Below are positions 45,729 through 58,558 of a stretch of DNA of 64,000 nt, piece by piece (position 1 is the stretch's first letter; every line of letters begins with the position of its first letter). The DNA comes from Strobilurus pachycystidiatus (Eukaryota; Basidiomycota; Agaricomycetes; Agaricales; Physalacriaceae): contig JAHLMK010000003.1 of assembly GCA_019915135.1 (NCBI GenBank), forward strand, positions 2,852,001-2,916,000, in the 5' to 3' direction. The translations under genes and the position numbers were made by a program. A model generated the notes under the pieces. It did not search any database. It saw only the letters and a program-made list of their open reading frames with translations, and was not told where the DNA came from.

Positions 45729-46973
45729 ATGTTGCTCACGACCATCATCCAAGACCATCACCCTCTTCTAGTCCTGCAGTCTTCGTTGTCTCAGTCTGCA
45801 TTACCGGTCTTGCGTGAACTTGTTAGACAAAGCTTATCCGATGAGAACAGGCAAACGTTACTGTTCTGCTTCCTTCATCCACCGTCATGTATACACGACT
45901 CGCCATCCGATCCCCAGGCCCTAGCGGTGTATGACATGGTCGAAAGTGTCCCGGACTACGATGACAACTGGAGCAATCCGTGTGAATTCATTTTGTCCAC
46001 TGTCAAAGACCACAGTGAGGCTCCTCGTCCTCCATCTGATAAATCACTCTCTCAAAACTAACAGAGGCAGAGAATCTGCACGTCGTAATCGACTCGGTGG
46101 ACACCATCCTTGCGGATGTGGGGAGCGTTTCACAAACCCTCAAATTTCTTCGCCAACTCAAGTCTCTCTTGACCTCTCAGTCCCGTACGTCGGACTCTGT
46201 TCAGATACATGTCGCGTATTGACCTCGATGTAGCGAAATCTCAACTCAGTCTTCACATACGCTCCCCATGCGCGCTCCTCCCTCTCATCATAGACACCTC
46301 ATACTCGTCTTCTCTCAAACATCTCATCGTACACCCACCCGCGCTCCTCCATTATTTGGCCGTGGAATACCTCTCGCCTCCTCCCCCCGCGTCTCCGGAA
46401 GCTAAATTCTGGGGGGTATTCATCCCTGTGAGCGAGCGCGCGTCAGATGTCACAAGAATCGTTTACGGGAACGGCGGGGAAGGATCTGGAGGATATCTCG
46501 AGTTTGTCGTCGAAGTTATCTCCCGTGGCGCGGAAACTGGTGGGCGAAGAAAAGCTGTTGAGAGGGTCCTAGAAGGATGGGATGTCCAACGATCTGCTGC
46601 CGTTGAGCTAACGGAAATGTCGAGCCTCAAAACACTCTTTGACAAAGCACCGGCAATAGTGGACGAGGTATGCTCGTCTTCCAGACCGATAGCGAAACTC
46701 GATATTCACATCCTTCCTCAGGCTCTAAACCCTACCCAAAGTCTATCATTCAATCTCAATCTGACGTCGTCACAGCAGGAGGCCCGAGCCCAGGTTCCCC
46801 TCCCATATGCACATGAGGGTATGTGATGCCTTCTTTGCTTGTATGTTTCGACTTTGACGCGATTCCCAGGTAAACCCGTTGACGTCCCAAAGCCCGCCGC
46901 TGCTATACTTTACGATCCCGACTCTGGGGATGACATTGACGATGACGATCCGGATGAAGATCTTGATATATAG
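45729..46973 (+). CDS. ELP5: Elongator complex protein 5
   Basis: Four exons: 45729-46014, 46065-46184, 46234-46818 and 46870-46973; all GT..AG, 364 residues. The ending is diagnostic for Elp5: SLSFNLNLTSSQQEARAQ, VPLPY, AILYDPDSGDDIDDDDPDED and a final LDI. The N-terminal two thirds form the RecA-like fold without a complete Walker motif, as expected for Elp5. Elp4-Elp5-Elp6 make the hexameric ring of Elongator, which supports wobble-uridine modification of tRNA in the cytoplasm. The length is close to that of fungal homologues. The first exon start is the only ATG in frame before the conserved part. Confidence 0.88.
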
Positions 46974-47195
46974 TGTTGCCCAGATGTCCTTGAAAGTCAC
47001 ACTCATGCGTCAGCCGAGTTCTCAGGGTGAAGTCCATGCAACCGCGTCATGACGCTCTCATTGAATCTCTGCATTGCAGACTCTTCAGCTTTGCGCAGCC
47101 AAGATTGAACATGAAAGAGATTAGCCAAAGGCAAAGCCTTGCAGAAAGAACACTGTGGATTCACATCTTTCTAGTGACGTCTTTCTGCACTATAC

Positions 47196-48152
47196 TCAGG
47201 CTATCCATACGTCTTTGTTCTCCGCAATGAACGCTTTCAACGTCTTCTCTCCGCAAAATTTGTTCGTGTCTTCGAATACCTTCTCCTCCGTCCCATTTGC
47301 GATCTGAGCGACTGCGTAAGCCAAGGCCGTGGCTGCAGCCTTAGGTAAACCAAAGCTCATATACATGTCGCGCTGCTCTTCAGTCGTAACGGGCGAGTAT
47401 GTTATCTCACGACCAAGAACCTCGCTGAAATTCTGCGCCACCTAAATGAGAGGTGAGTGCTGGTCATTCGACATCCTCGTCAACTGACCTCATGATAGGA
47501 TAACAGCTCTGGGCCTGTTATGATAACATCTCTGTTGTGAACCTCCTCGGCTGTGAGGGCCTCGAGTGCACATTTGGCGATATCTGAGGCTGCAACAAAG
47601 CCAAGCTTGCCGCTACCTGCACCTGAGACTATGGAGCTTTTTTCTTTGATGGTATGCCCCGAATACGAGGTGCAGAAGTTCTCTGTGCGGCACAGAACGT
47701 CAATGGCAGGGTCATGGCAACAGAAGGAAAACGCTCTTACCCATGAACCACGATGGACGAAGAACACAATAATCCAAGCCCTGCTCGTGGAGGTATGCGT
47801 GCACCTTTCCCATCGCCGGACCGCCTTTCTCGACGGCAGACCCACTGAGAAGCACGAACCGCTTCACGCTTTTCTTGATAGCCAAGTCAATGAAAGGCTG
47901 CACAACAGGCAATGAGTTCGAAGGATCGCTGGTCGCAACCGGTACGACAATATAGATCTTCTCGATGTTAGGATCGGCGACAAATGGGTTTTCGAACGTC
48001 GCTGGGTCGTGCCAATCGAATTTGACCCCCTTGAAAGGTGCAGGGAAATCTCCTTTCCGAGAGGCGAGAAGGAAGGGTATTTTAGCGGCGTGGAGGAGGT
48101 GAGCGAGAGGTGTGGCGGGTTTGCCGGTTCCTCCAGTGACCAGAATAGACAT
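47196..48152 (-). CDS. NmrA-like NAD(P)-dependent reductase (EasG/festuclavine-synthase type family)
   Basis: Three exons: 48152-47741, 47682-47489 and 47441-47196; 283 residues. The N-terminus ILVTGGTGKPATPLAHLL is a Rossmann nucleotide-binding loop (GGTGK). Other family marks are FLLASRKGD, VKFDWHDPATFENPF, VKRFVLLSGSAVEKGG, LDYCVLRPSWFMENF, GFVAASDIAKCALEAL and ITGPELLSYHEVAQNFSEVL. This is the NmrA-type short-chain family that includes ergot alkaloid enzymes. Many basidiomycetes without ergot alkaloids carry such genes, and no alkaloid cluster is seen around it, so the true substrate is unknown. The neighbours are housekeeping genes, so it does not look like part of a metabolite cluster. 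Confidence 0.85.
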
Positions 48153-48554
48153 TGCAAGCAGATGATGGGGCGTTGGGAGGTCACGGTGGGATGTCCATTC
48201 TTAATAAACACTGAACGACGCATATGTCGGCTTCGTACGACTCAGAAATGACTATAGCTCTGCCCAGAGTTTGCATTGCGAACAAATCCACGTCACGTAA
48301 CAGCCTGACAACCATGGCCCGTGGCGCGCGTAGCAGCTTACTTTGAAGGATCCAAATCTCGAGGCGAATCAAAAGTAACATGCGCCATACGCCCACCGGA
48401 AATCCCGACGGCATATCCGACTCAGAATGACAAAGGATGCGGTCGAAGCGCGCATACATGCAATGAGCTACTACAGCGGCAAACGTCTACAGAGAAAAAG
48501 CTTGGTAATCTATGCGGGCCAGGTGCAATTCATCGTAAAAAAGGGTACTCATAA
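48153..48554. other. Intergenic stretch
   Basis: About 400 bp between the start of the reductase gene and the stop of the Ser/Pro-rich protein gene. No gene, repeat or signal is recognised. Confidence 0.4.
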
Positions 48555-50858
48555 TCAGCGAAGCCTGCTGGGTCCAGCCCAACCTGAGGAACCATCCTCC
48601 TTCAATCCACCTCCGCTGGAGGTTAAATTGGATAACACCGACAACGAGAAACGGCGACCTTTCTTGAGGTCTTTGGCTTTGGCTTTAGGCTCTGCGACCG
48701 TGGCAGCAGGCGGACCTGGCACGGGTACACTAGAGTATTCCAGCAAAGGCAATGCCAACCCAGGTGGATCCAGCCTTGAAGAGCGCGAAACAGGACGCGC
48801 ATCTTCTTCGAAATGTAAACTCCCTCGTCTCCTAGGACTGGTGGGTAGCGCCAGTCTGGCCGAGACGGGTCTACGCCTCGGGGCGACCAAGATCGGAGGA
48901 GGCGTCGGAGGAGGAGATGACGGTCTGGCAAGATTCGTGATAGCAGATAGAGAAAATCGACGGGTAGCTTTGATTTCGGCGAGAGTCTTTTGGTGCGTAG
49001 GAAGTGGGACTGCTGATGATTTGGGAGCTGGCGCTGGGGAATTTGGTGCACTGGGAGGAGAGATCTGGATATCTGGGAGGTTTGCTGTACTATGTCCATT
49101 AGCGGGTTGATCGCGGGAGCTGAGGCGGCGGCGTCGCAAGCGCTGTAAAAGTCATCATTCGGAAACAGGATTCGAAAGTAAGAAGAACTCGAATCCTCAC
49201 ATTAGTCTCCATGCTCGCTCTGGGAGTCGTCACCCTGGGAAGAACTCTTTCTTCAAGATCAAGCCCGAGAGAGGGTAATCGCGGACGTTCGCTGGTATGA
49301 ACGATAGTGGTAGTGCGGATAGACGGTGCACTCTGAGGACGCCTCATTTCCGCCGAGAGTTCCTTCCTCAACTTCCCGCTCAACAACATGCGGAACCGTC
49401 CTCCGATCTTCTTGACTTTAGTCAAAAGCCCTTTTTTCCTGCGTATGCCGAGGATATCAGGGCGATGGCCTTGACTGCTGTCCAGATCAGGTTGATCTTG
49501 ACCGTCTACTAGATCTTGCTGTGGCATATCGATGCCAATGGGCGGCAAGGGAGAGTCATCGAAACTCCACACGGAAGACATGATAGCTGCTGCATATTCG
49601 GCTGCGCTTGTCTCCATAGAGTTGTTTCCCTGCTGTTCAATGGCGGTACCGTCATCTACGGAAGTCGCAGGGGTATGAAAAGTGGATGTGGCCAAGTGCG
49701 AAGCCTCCGAAGGAAAATTGACAACATGTTCTGTGGCGTCGAGATTCAATTCAACCCGGAAAGATGATGTAGGCGAAAGAGAGAGGGAAGGCGATGTGGG
49801 AGGCATTGAATCAGATTCGGTGGGGGTCATTGCGGAGAGCGACAGAGTCCATTCGGCATCGTTTTCTTCAACGTCGGGAGAAGCAGGCGAATTGGTGCTG
49901 CCAAACGAATCATTGATCAGGCTGTCGGCTGGCGTGTTGGGAAGCGAGAGTCGTGTCAGCATGGGAATGCTCGGGGAGGCTAGTTCATCCACAGAAGGAG
50001 AGACATGTCGCGACACAACCATGCCAGGAGAAAAGAGTCTAGAGGTGGGACTCGAGGATGCAGAGCGAGGACGGTCGCCCGTACGTAAGTGATTGAAATA
50101 ATCTTCCTCTGAGAATGTCGAATAACCTGAACTCGTGTACGAGCTAGCGGAAGCTACAGGGACAGGCTTATCATTGGGGCTCGGAGTTGTGAAAACCATC
50201 GCCGACACCGGTGAAGGATACGGAGAGTTGGATAGGTAGGATAATGGCCTCACATCGCCATGTTCCGGGGAAAGGGACGCGTCGCGGATGTGAGGTCTTG
50301 CATGGGACGAGGCATATTGGAATTCGGGCGTGGCAGAGGATGATGGAGTGCGAAGAGAAGTTCCCTGTAGGAGCTGATTGAGTCAAGAAGAAATCAACGA
50401 CTAAAGCTACTGACGGCCAAGGACGACGAATTACCATCCTGTAGAAGGATATTGAGCGGAAGGCGGGGCATGAAATGGGGCACACCACTTACATGCATAT
50501 ATTTAGTGAAGTCAGAAGCATCGGAGGGGTAAGAGCTAATCGGTTCGTCTAAGGGAACAGGAGCAAAGGGCGAGCTAGAATCATGGGCGTCTGAGGGTTC
50601 CAAAAGAGTGAGAGACAATCGTTGGTGGAAATCCGCGACTCGAGCGAGATGGAGTGGCTCTGGCGATGTTGCCGAGGCCGGGACAGGCGGCACTAATTGA
50701 GGGTCAGAGAGCGATGGGCACGTATGAGAGCGTTTGTGGACTGGTGTCCGATTCCCTGGTGTTCTCGGCCACCCGCCAGGTAACGCAGGAGAAGGGCTTC
50801 GAGTGTGAGCAGGCGTCGACGACTGCGACGCCCCCGGAAGTACTTGCAGCGATTCCAT
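48555..50858 (-). CDS. Ser/Pro-rich disordered protein of unknown function
   Basis: Exons 50858-50493, a 24-nt micro-exon 50438-50415, 50364-49201 and 49142-48555; junctions are GT..AG and frames close to 713 residues. The micro-exon codes DGNSSSLA and is supported by two normal-length introns (54 and 50 bp). Nearly the whole protein is low-complexity Ser, Pro and Thr with many possible phospho-sites (for example SRSPSPAL-like and RRFSLS motifs, the latter twice near the end). The basic stretch KKGLLTKVKKIGGRFRMLL (about residue 415) could be a membrane- or calmodulin-binding helix. No enzyme domain is recognised. It may be a kinase target or scaffold, but that is a guess. Confidence 0.65.
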
Positions 50859-51289
50859 AATGAGCGTATGAAATCAAGACGACAAGGAAGTCCCTGAAGC
50901 TAAGAGACGAGCGTTCTTGAGCTAAAATCGAAGCGCCACGCCACGTCCTCGTGATTGTATAGCCACGCGACATGCACTCAGCACCCTGTTAGACACTACT
51001 AGTACTGTATATATGGCAGAGGACACACTGTAAAATCCATTGATGCCTGTAGACGACCGGAGACGCGTTACTCAAGTGACACTGCAAGCTTCAACATAAG
51101 ACACTCACTGTCAAATCGCCGATAAGCTCCGACTCTAATCCCGACATTTCCAGTTTGAGCACAAATCCTTATTCCTCCTTCCATAAGTGCGATGAAACGT
51201 CTCTATCGTAAAAGATCCATTGAGCCTCCAGATTCTACATGGTGATGTACATTTTGCATATTCGTATTCACCGTCGTCTCATCAGCAGC
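50859..51289. other. Intergenic stretch
   Basis: 430 bp covering the promoter of the Ser/Pro-rich protein gene and the 3' flank of the aspartate aminotransferase gene. No other feature is recognised. Confidence 0.4.
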
Positions 51290-52898
<1,609 letters not shown>

Positions 52899-53166
52899 GG
52901 CGGGAAGAGAGGGAGGGTGGAGGTATAAAGCAGCTTTTTTGTTGGCCGAATTATACCGCCTTGGCCTTGTGATCGGCAAGGCTGGGCCGGTGCTAGAGCG
53001 GCTGTTATTGAGTCCCGGCTTTGCACGAGCCATCGCCTAGATAAGATAAGATAATCAGCAAGCCGAGTCAGTGCCGAGGCCTTTATCGACATCATCATCT
53101 TGACTAGTCTTGACTCGACTCCCACTCCACTTAAAGCGCCTTGCTCGTTGCCTTCAATCATCGATC
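52899..53166. promoter_or_regulatory. Shared promoter of aspartate aminotransferase and aspartyl-tRNA synthetase genes, with triple GATA site
   Basis: Only 268 bp separate the two divergent start codons. The sequence AGATAAGATAAGATAA at about 53039-53054 gives three overlapping HGATAR sites, the target of fungal GATA factors such as AreA/Nit2 that act in nitrogen control. Sites and gene layout are seen; regulation is inferred. Confidence 0.6.
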
Positions 53167-55151
53167 ATGTCTGAACAATCAGCTCAACCGCCGTATGCTT
53201 TGCTTTACCAAACTGTTGACCTTTATTTGACACTCAAATCAGTGCTGATGATGCGCCCAAGGGTCCGTCCAAAAGCGAACTCAAGAAGCAGGCAAAGGCC
53301 GCAGAGAAAGAGAAGAAAGCCGCAGAGAAAGCCGCCAAGCAGGCAGAATTAGCACAGAAACAGGCAGAAGCTGAAGTTGTTCGTCGTGTTGTTGTTTTAT
53401 TCGCCCAGCATCTGACCGAGTTCTGCAGGACTACGCGACTGAAAATTACGGCGCTCTCCCCCTTCATCAGTCTTCTTCACGACCTGGTATTGAGCGTGTG
53501 GACATAACCTCGCTGTCCAATCGCTATGATGCGACGGTCGTTTTCCGCGCTCGAGTGCAGACGTCGCGTGCTCAAGGAAACAAGATGGTTTTCCTCAATC
53601 TCCGCCAGCGCATCGATTCGGTTCAGGCCCTTGTCATCGTCACTCCCGAGAAAATATCGAAGCAGATGGTCAAATGGACTGCCGGGTTGGCCGATGAGAG
53701 TATCGTTCTAGTCGAAGGTGTTGTCAAGAAGACTCCGGAACCAATCAAGAGCGCTACGGTCACCGATGTAGAGGTTCACGTCTCCAAGGTATGTTAATGG
53801 TCAATATCATAACCTCAGACGACTCACTTACATCATCGATCAGATACATCTAGTTACTGGTCCTGTTATTAGACTGCCGTTCTCGTTGGATGACGCTTCC
53901 CGCACTGATGCAGAGATGGAAGCGGCCGACAGTCAATACAACAAGGTCCTCCTCGAAACGCGCCTCAACAACCGAGTGCTCGATCTTCGCGTAAGTTCAC
54001 CGCGCGTCTCGATGGGCTCTCTTCTGACTTTATTCTAGACTCAAACGAATCAAGCCGTGTTCAAGCTTCAGGCCGCAATTGGTGACCTCTTCCGGAACTT
54101 CCTCAGCTCGAAAGGCTTCACGGAAATCCACAGTCCTAAGCTTCAGGGCGCGGCGACGGAGTCGGGTGCCTCCGTTTTCAAAGTTAGCTACTTCAAAGGT
54201 AATCAACACCTCGAATTTCCACCCAACGCTTCACTGATAGACATGCAGGTAGTGCTTTCCTCGCCCAGTCTCCCCAGCTCGCCAAGCAGATGGCCATCGC
54301 GGCCGATTTCGAACGCGTCTACGAAATCGGGCCCGTTTTCCGTGCAGAGGACTCGAATACGCACCGGCATATGACCGAGTTCATGGGTCTCGATCTGGAA
54401 ATGACTATCGAAGAACACTACCACGAAGTAATGGAGCTTCTTGACGCGCTGTTCTTGAGCATCTTCAGAGGACTTCGCGACACCTACAAGAAGGAAATCG
54501 ACACTGTCCAAAGACAGTTCCCTGCCGACGAGTTCAAGTGGAGAGAGGGTCCCGAAGGAACGCTCAAGTTCACGTTCAAGCAAGCCGTCGACCTGTTGGT
54601 GGAGGACGGCGTTCCCCGAGAAGACCTGGATGATATCAAGTAAGGAATCGTCGCCTTCTTCGCCGAAGCCCTCACGTACTCAAAATTTCTTCAGCACCGA
54701 GAACGAGAAGCGACTTGGTCGGATCGTCAAAGCCAAGTACGACACGGATTACTACATCATTGACAAGTTCCCCATGGAGTTGCGCCCGTTCTACACCATG
54801 CCCGATCCTGAAGACCCAGTGAGTTTCCTTACAGCTCTTGGACCAGGATGTTACTCAACGGCGGCCCCTCCCCAGACGCTTTCCAACTCGTACGACTTCT
54901 TCATGCGCGGCGAGGAAATTCTATCCGGCGCCCAGCGTATACACGAGCCAACCTTTTTGGCCGAGAAGATGCGCTCCAAAGGCGTTGATCCCGAATCCAT
55001 GAAAGGCTATCTGGACGGGTTCCGATTGGGCTGTCCCCCACACGGAGGAGGAGGTATCGGCCTGGAACGTGTACTCATGTTATTCCTCAAGCTGAACAAC
55101 ATCCGCCGCGCGTCCTTGTTCCCTCGCGACCCGAAACGCTTGGAGCCGTAG
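53167..55151 (+). CDS. DPS1: Cytosolic aspartyl-tRNA synthetase
   Basis: Eight exons: 53167-53192, 53243-53375, 53429-53788, 53844-53990, 54039-54198, 54249-54639, 54695-54818 and 54876-55151; 538 residues. A Lys/Ala-rich helix (about residues 20-53) as in eukaryotic enzymes precedes the OB-fold anticodon-binding domain ([20 protein letters not shown]). The class II core follows with motif 2 [18 protein letters not shown] and motif 3 [34 protein letters not shown] is typical of AspRS. It charges tRNA-Asp with aspartate in the cytosol. The first exon is just 26 nt. The gene shares its promoter with mitochondrial aspartate aminotransferase. Confidence 0.95.
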
Positions 55152-55499
55152 ATCAATCATTAAAATTACAGAAGTGCTTTGAATGTATACAGTCTAATGA
55201 TTAGGACGTTATGTCCCTGTAAATACCCCACGTATAGCTTGCTTTTTCCCTCATCCTGAGCTTGATCGGCGCTTCGATTAGGTGAGAATCAAATACTATT
55301 CGCGTGGAGCTATTAAAGGTGCTGCTGTAGTCGGCCTATAGTCGGGTGTCTCCACGCTCGTGCACTTATAGTCAATTGACGAAACGCGGCACTTCCATCT
55401 TTCCCGCCCAGTTAACTTCCCTACGACCATCACGCACGGCGCCACAGCCGTCCGCCCCAGCCTCGTGCATCACCTATCTCTACTACCACACTTACAGCC
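55152..55499. other. Intergenic stretch
   Basis: 348 bp between the aspartyl-tRNA synthetase stop and the next start. No feature is recognised. Confidence 0.4.
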
Positions 55500-56042
55500 A
55501 TGGTCGTGCTCATTACCTCTACGCTTCTTGGCCTCCCGTTACAACGACGGCAGATGTGCGCGGGCTCCTCCACGATGTGCGGAACCCCCGCAGACGAAAC
55601 GGGATCCTCCCGTACTGGCACGAACGCCGGGGGAACCACAGAAGGCGGCGCACACAGGTTCATCGGGATCATCATGGCAGTCACCTTCATCCTCCTCGTC
55701 CTCGTCGTCTGGCTGGTCTGCGCACGGTCCCCGCGCAAGTGGTGGCGTAACAGGCGGGCGAGAAAGGCTGCTGCCGGTGATACCGAGCAGGGTGTCAAGC
55801 AGGTCGATTGGGACGAGCTGGTCATCAACTCGGAGTCGCGGCAGCGAGATGGCAGTCCCTCGGGTTGGGACTCGACATCGACCCATGTAGCTATCAGCGT
55901 TTCGAAGCCGGAGAGGGTGGCGCTTTTTGAGGATTCGCCACAGAAGTCGAGCGCCAGCCTGCAGCCCGTTGCCGTCGCCACCTTGGGGCGGCCTGGCGAC
56001 GATGGTCACTTCTTTGATGGTAGACGACGCAGTTCATCATGA
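55500..56042 (+). CDS. Small single-pass membrane protein, unknown
   Basis: One exon, 180 residues. A Cys-containing, Gly/Thr-rich outer part (residues 1-52) is followed by one clear membrane helix (about 53-75, FIGIIMAVTFILLVLVVWLV). A basic stop-transfer segment comes next (RSPRKWWRNRRARKA), then a polar tail. The layout fits a type I or type III plasma-membrane or endomembrane protein. I recognise no family. Upstream ATGs are out of frame, so the start at 55500 is reasonable. Confidence 0.6.
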   Translation: MVVLITSTLLGLPLQRRQMCAGSSTMCGTPADETGSSRTGTNAGGTTEGGAHRFIGIIMAVTFILLVLVVWLVCARSPRKWWRNRRARKAAAGDTEQGVKQVDWDELVINSESRQRDGSPSGWDSTSTHVAISVSKPERVALFEDSPQKSSASLQPVAVATLGRPGDDGHFFDGRRRSSS

Positions 56043-56469
56043 TCCTAATCCGAAGTGCGGTCGTTTCGACATCGCCAGATCATTGTCTGACATGATGATT
56101 GTAAGTAGCCACTACCATATCGGTTTTTGACGCTTTGTTGAACATGACATTCATTCAGGGTGTTGTTGATTCTACATAGAACATAGTCGCTGTTGGCTAG
56201 GAAAATGATGAGCACACCGTACGATGATAATTGAGTACACAAACGACTTGAACATCTTCATCGGAGTGTGGTTATGAATCAGAGAAAAAATGGACGTGAA
56301 CATAAATATCCAACGTGAAGCAGAGTCCCAGGATGTGGAGATGAACTTGAGGCAGGAATTTATTACAACAAATAGTCTGAGATATAACGTTGTCAAAATT
56401 AATACTGTCAGAGGATCATTAGAGCTGCACGATCCTGCAAGGGATGGGAACGCACCAACTGAGCTATAA
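56043..56469. other. Convergent intergenic stretch
   Basis: 427 bp of AT-rich 3' flanking DNA between the membrane protein gene and the SPRY protein gene. No gene or repeat is recognised. Confidence 0.45.
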
Positions 56470-58279
56470 TCAACGCCTCCTACTCCGCCTTCTGTCCCTA
56501 GAGCTGTTGCTCTGCCCGAAAGCACTCTGGGGAATCGCATTGCCTTCCAGCGCTGCAGCTATGACCTCCGCAGGAAGATCAATATGCACGCCGTCAGCGT
56601 ATGTAAAAGCATCCAAAGGGGAATAGGCCGGTGGATCGCGCCTCGATATGCTGCCCTCGCTCAATCTGTCATCCTCGATGAAGGACTCGTCGTCGTGCGC
56701 ACTGCCTCCACTGCCCGTTCTTCGGTGCTCATGAGAGAGAGCCTGTAGATGTATGTCGCGGTGATTAGGCGTCGGGGGATTGGGGCTCATGGGAGAATCG
56801 GGAGGAGGATGCACCTGGACAGCGGGATTTGAGGATCCTGAGTCGGACAAGGATGCCGCGACGTGAGTGAGAGAGTAACGGTGACGACGAGGAGTCGTGA
56901 AGGGGTTTCTCGCACCTTCGGGTGAAAGTGACCGCGAAGAGAGGGCCGGAGAGGAGCGGACAGAGAGCGCGTCGTCGTCTATGAAGTCGTCGTCGGGCGG
57001 AGGTAGATTTGTTGTGTTGGGAGGAGCGTGGAAAGGAAGGTCTGTGGGTGAAATATATCTCCGCGGCGAGGAAGCATTCTCACCAGGCTCCTCCTCAATA
57101 GGTGTGATAGGTGGGGGCGGCGTGACGGGCTCCGACGTTCGTAGAGGCGACGATACGATCGGTTCGCCAGTGGGCGGTCTCGGCCTACGCGAGCGCGGCA
57201 GGCGTCGGGAAGGTGTGGGAGACGATGCTCCGGGACTGCTTGGCGGCGTTGAGTCGGACGATCTTATACGCCCGCCAACGTCAAGCAGGATGCTGCCGCG
57301 CTCACTTCCGTATGCTGGCGGCGGAGCCAGGGTTCCCACACTTGGAGCCAGCCCCCACTTCTTGACATTGGCCTCGACAAAGACAAAGCCGCCTTGGCCG
57401 AGATTGACGTGGACGCTGCACGGACCGTCCGCACCAATGGTCGGGAAGAGGTTCCAGCGGCTGAGGCCGACGTAAGCATCATCGAGCTTGCGTCCATTCC
57501 TGGTAAAGAACACGGTGCCTGTGCGGGGTCGGTAGCCCACGCCAAGGATATCACCTTCTAGGAGAGAGGAGTTGAACGAGGAGGCGGTGAATGGATAGTT
57601 GTGGGACTTGTCGCCGTTGGAGTGGTATGCGACAGAGTATCGTCCGTGGCCTGGCAGTCGGAAGGCCGGATAAGGCTTTGTCGCCAGGCCCACCGCGACG
57701 TTGGTCGTGGCGGGGAGATCAAACATCTTGACCTCCCAGTAGTAGACTTCGTTGAGCTTGGGCAGCGGCAAGTTGGACTGGACGCAGGACGATGAGGCCG
57801 GGTCTGGCAGGAAAGTGATCTCCGTCCTTGCGTGGACGAGAAGGGAGTTTACGGTTTCGTAATCCGGCTCGAAGGACCAGGCAGAGACACCCTTCTCTTG
57901 TATGGATAAGAACTGCGAGAGCGTGATGTCGGTCGGGAGCGAGTTTGGCGGGTACTGGAGCTGGTACTCTGGCGGGCATGGTTCAACTGCGGTGCGACGC
58001 ATGGCACGACGTGCACTCACCTTTGGCGCGCAGATACTCTCTCCGGACATGCTCTTCCACGCTCTCGAGCCACCGCGACTCCATGCCCTCGAATCCGCCG
58101 TCGCCGTCGACGAATTCCTCCCTGCTCATATCAACGGGCCCATCGGCGTCGCGTAGGATGATGCTCCGGCGTCGGCGCAGTAGGAGAATGCATAGTAGGA
58201 AGAGAAGAAGGAGGAATAAGAATGTAGACAGGACAATGAGAAGAGGGAGCAAGACCAGCCATGCCTGGTCGTCTTCCAT
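56470..58279 (-). CDS. SSH4: Ssh4/Ear1-like SPRY-domain membrane protein (ubiquitin-ligase adaptor)
   Basis: Two exons, 58279-58021 and 57986-56470, with a 34-bp GTGAGT..CAG intron; 591 residues. An N-terminal membrane helix (residues ~8-36, LVLLPLLIVLSTFLFLLLLF) and an Arg-rich cytosolic stop are followed by the conserved pre-SPRY piece (PNSLPTDITLSQFLSIQEKG). The SPRY domain (about 165-285) has YYWEVKMFDLPATTNVAVGL and GDILGVGYRPRTGTVFFTRN. The C-terminal half is Pro/Ser-rich and contains a PPAY motif (about 538-541) able to bind WW domains. Yeast Ssh4 and Ear1 have the same layout and bring the Rsp5 ligase to cargo at endosomes and vacuoles; that role is inferred by homology. The 34-bp intron is unusually short, so the junction deserves checking. 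Confidence 0.85.
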
Positions 58280-58558
58280 GGTGGAGAGAGCGAGGTATGC
58301 AGTATTGAACTTGAAGCGGTCCACTTGGCGGTGATGCCGGCCGGCTCGGAGTCTGCCGAATGCCTGTGCGCTCGTCTGGCCGTGCCGCTGCAGCTCGCGG
58401 TGTGTGGCGTGCACCGTGTAATTGGCCCTACGGCGGCCGATAGCCTTCAGTTGCCTTGAATACAGCATAGACTCTGTTTGAAGAGTGCCCAATGATCTGG
58501 CCATCATTCTGACATAATCATCCTTAGATTGTCCAAAAAGGGGCAGCCACCCTTGTGC
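58280..58558. promoter_or_regulatory. Divergent promoter of the SPRY adaptor and AMPK-gamma genes
   Basis: 279 bp between the two start codons. No known factor site stands out; the assignment rests on gene layout. Confidence 0.45.

Noticed and set aside
47196..48152. Ergot-alkaloid biosynthesis cluster
   Set aside because: Only the NmrA/EasG-type reductase is present; no prenyltransferase, P450 or other pathway gene is nearby, and the neighbours are housekeeping genes.
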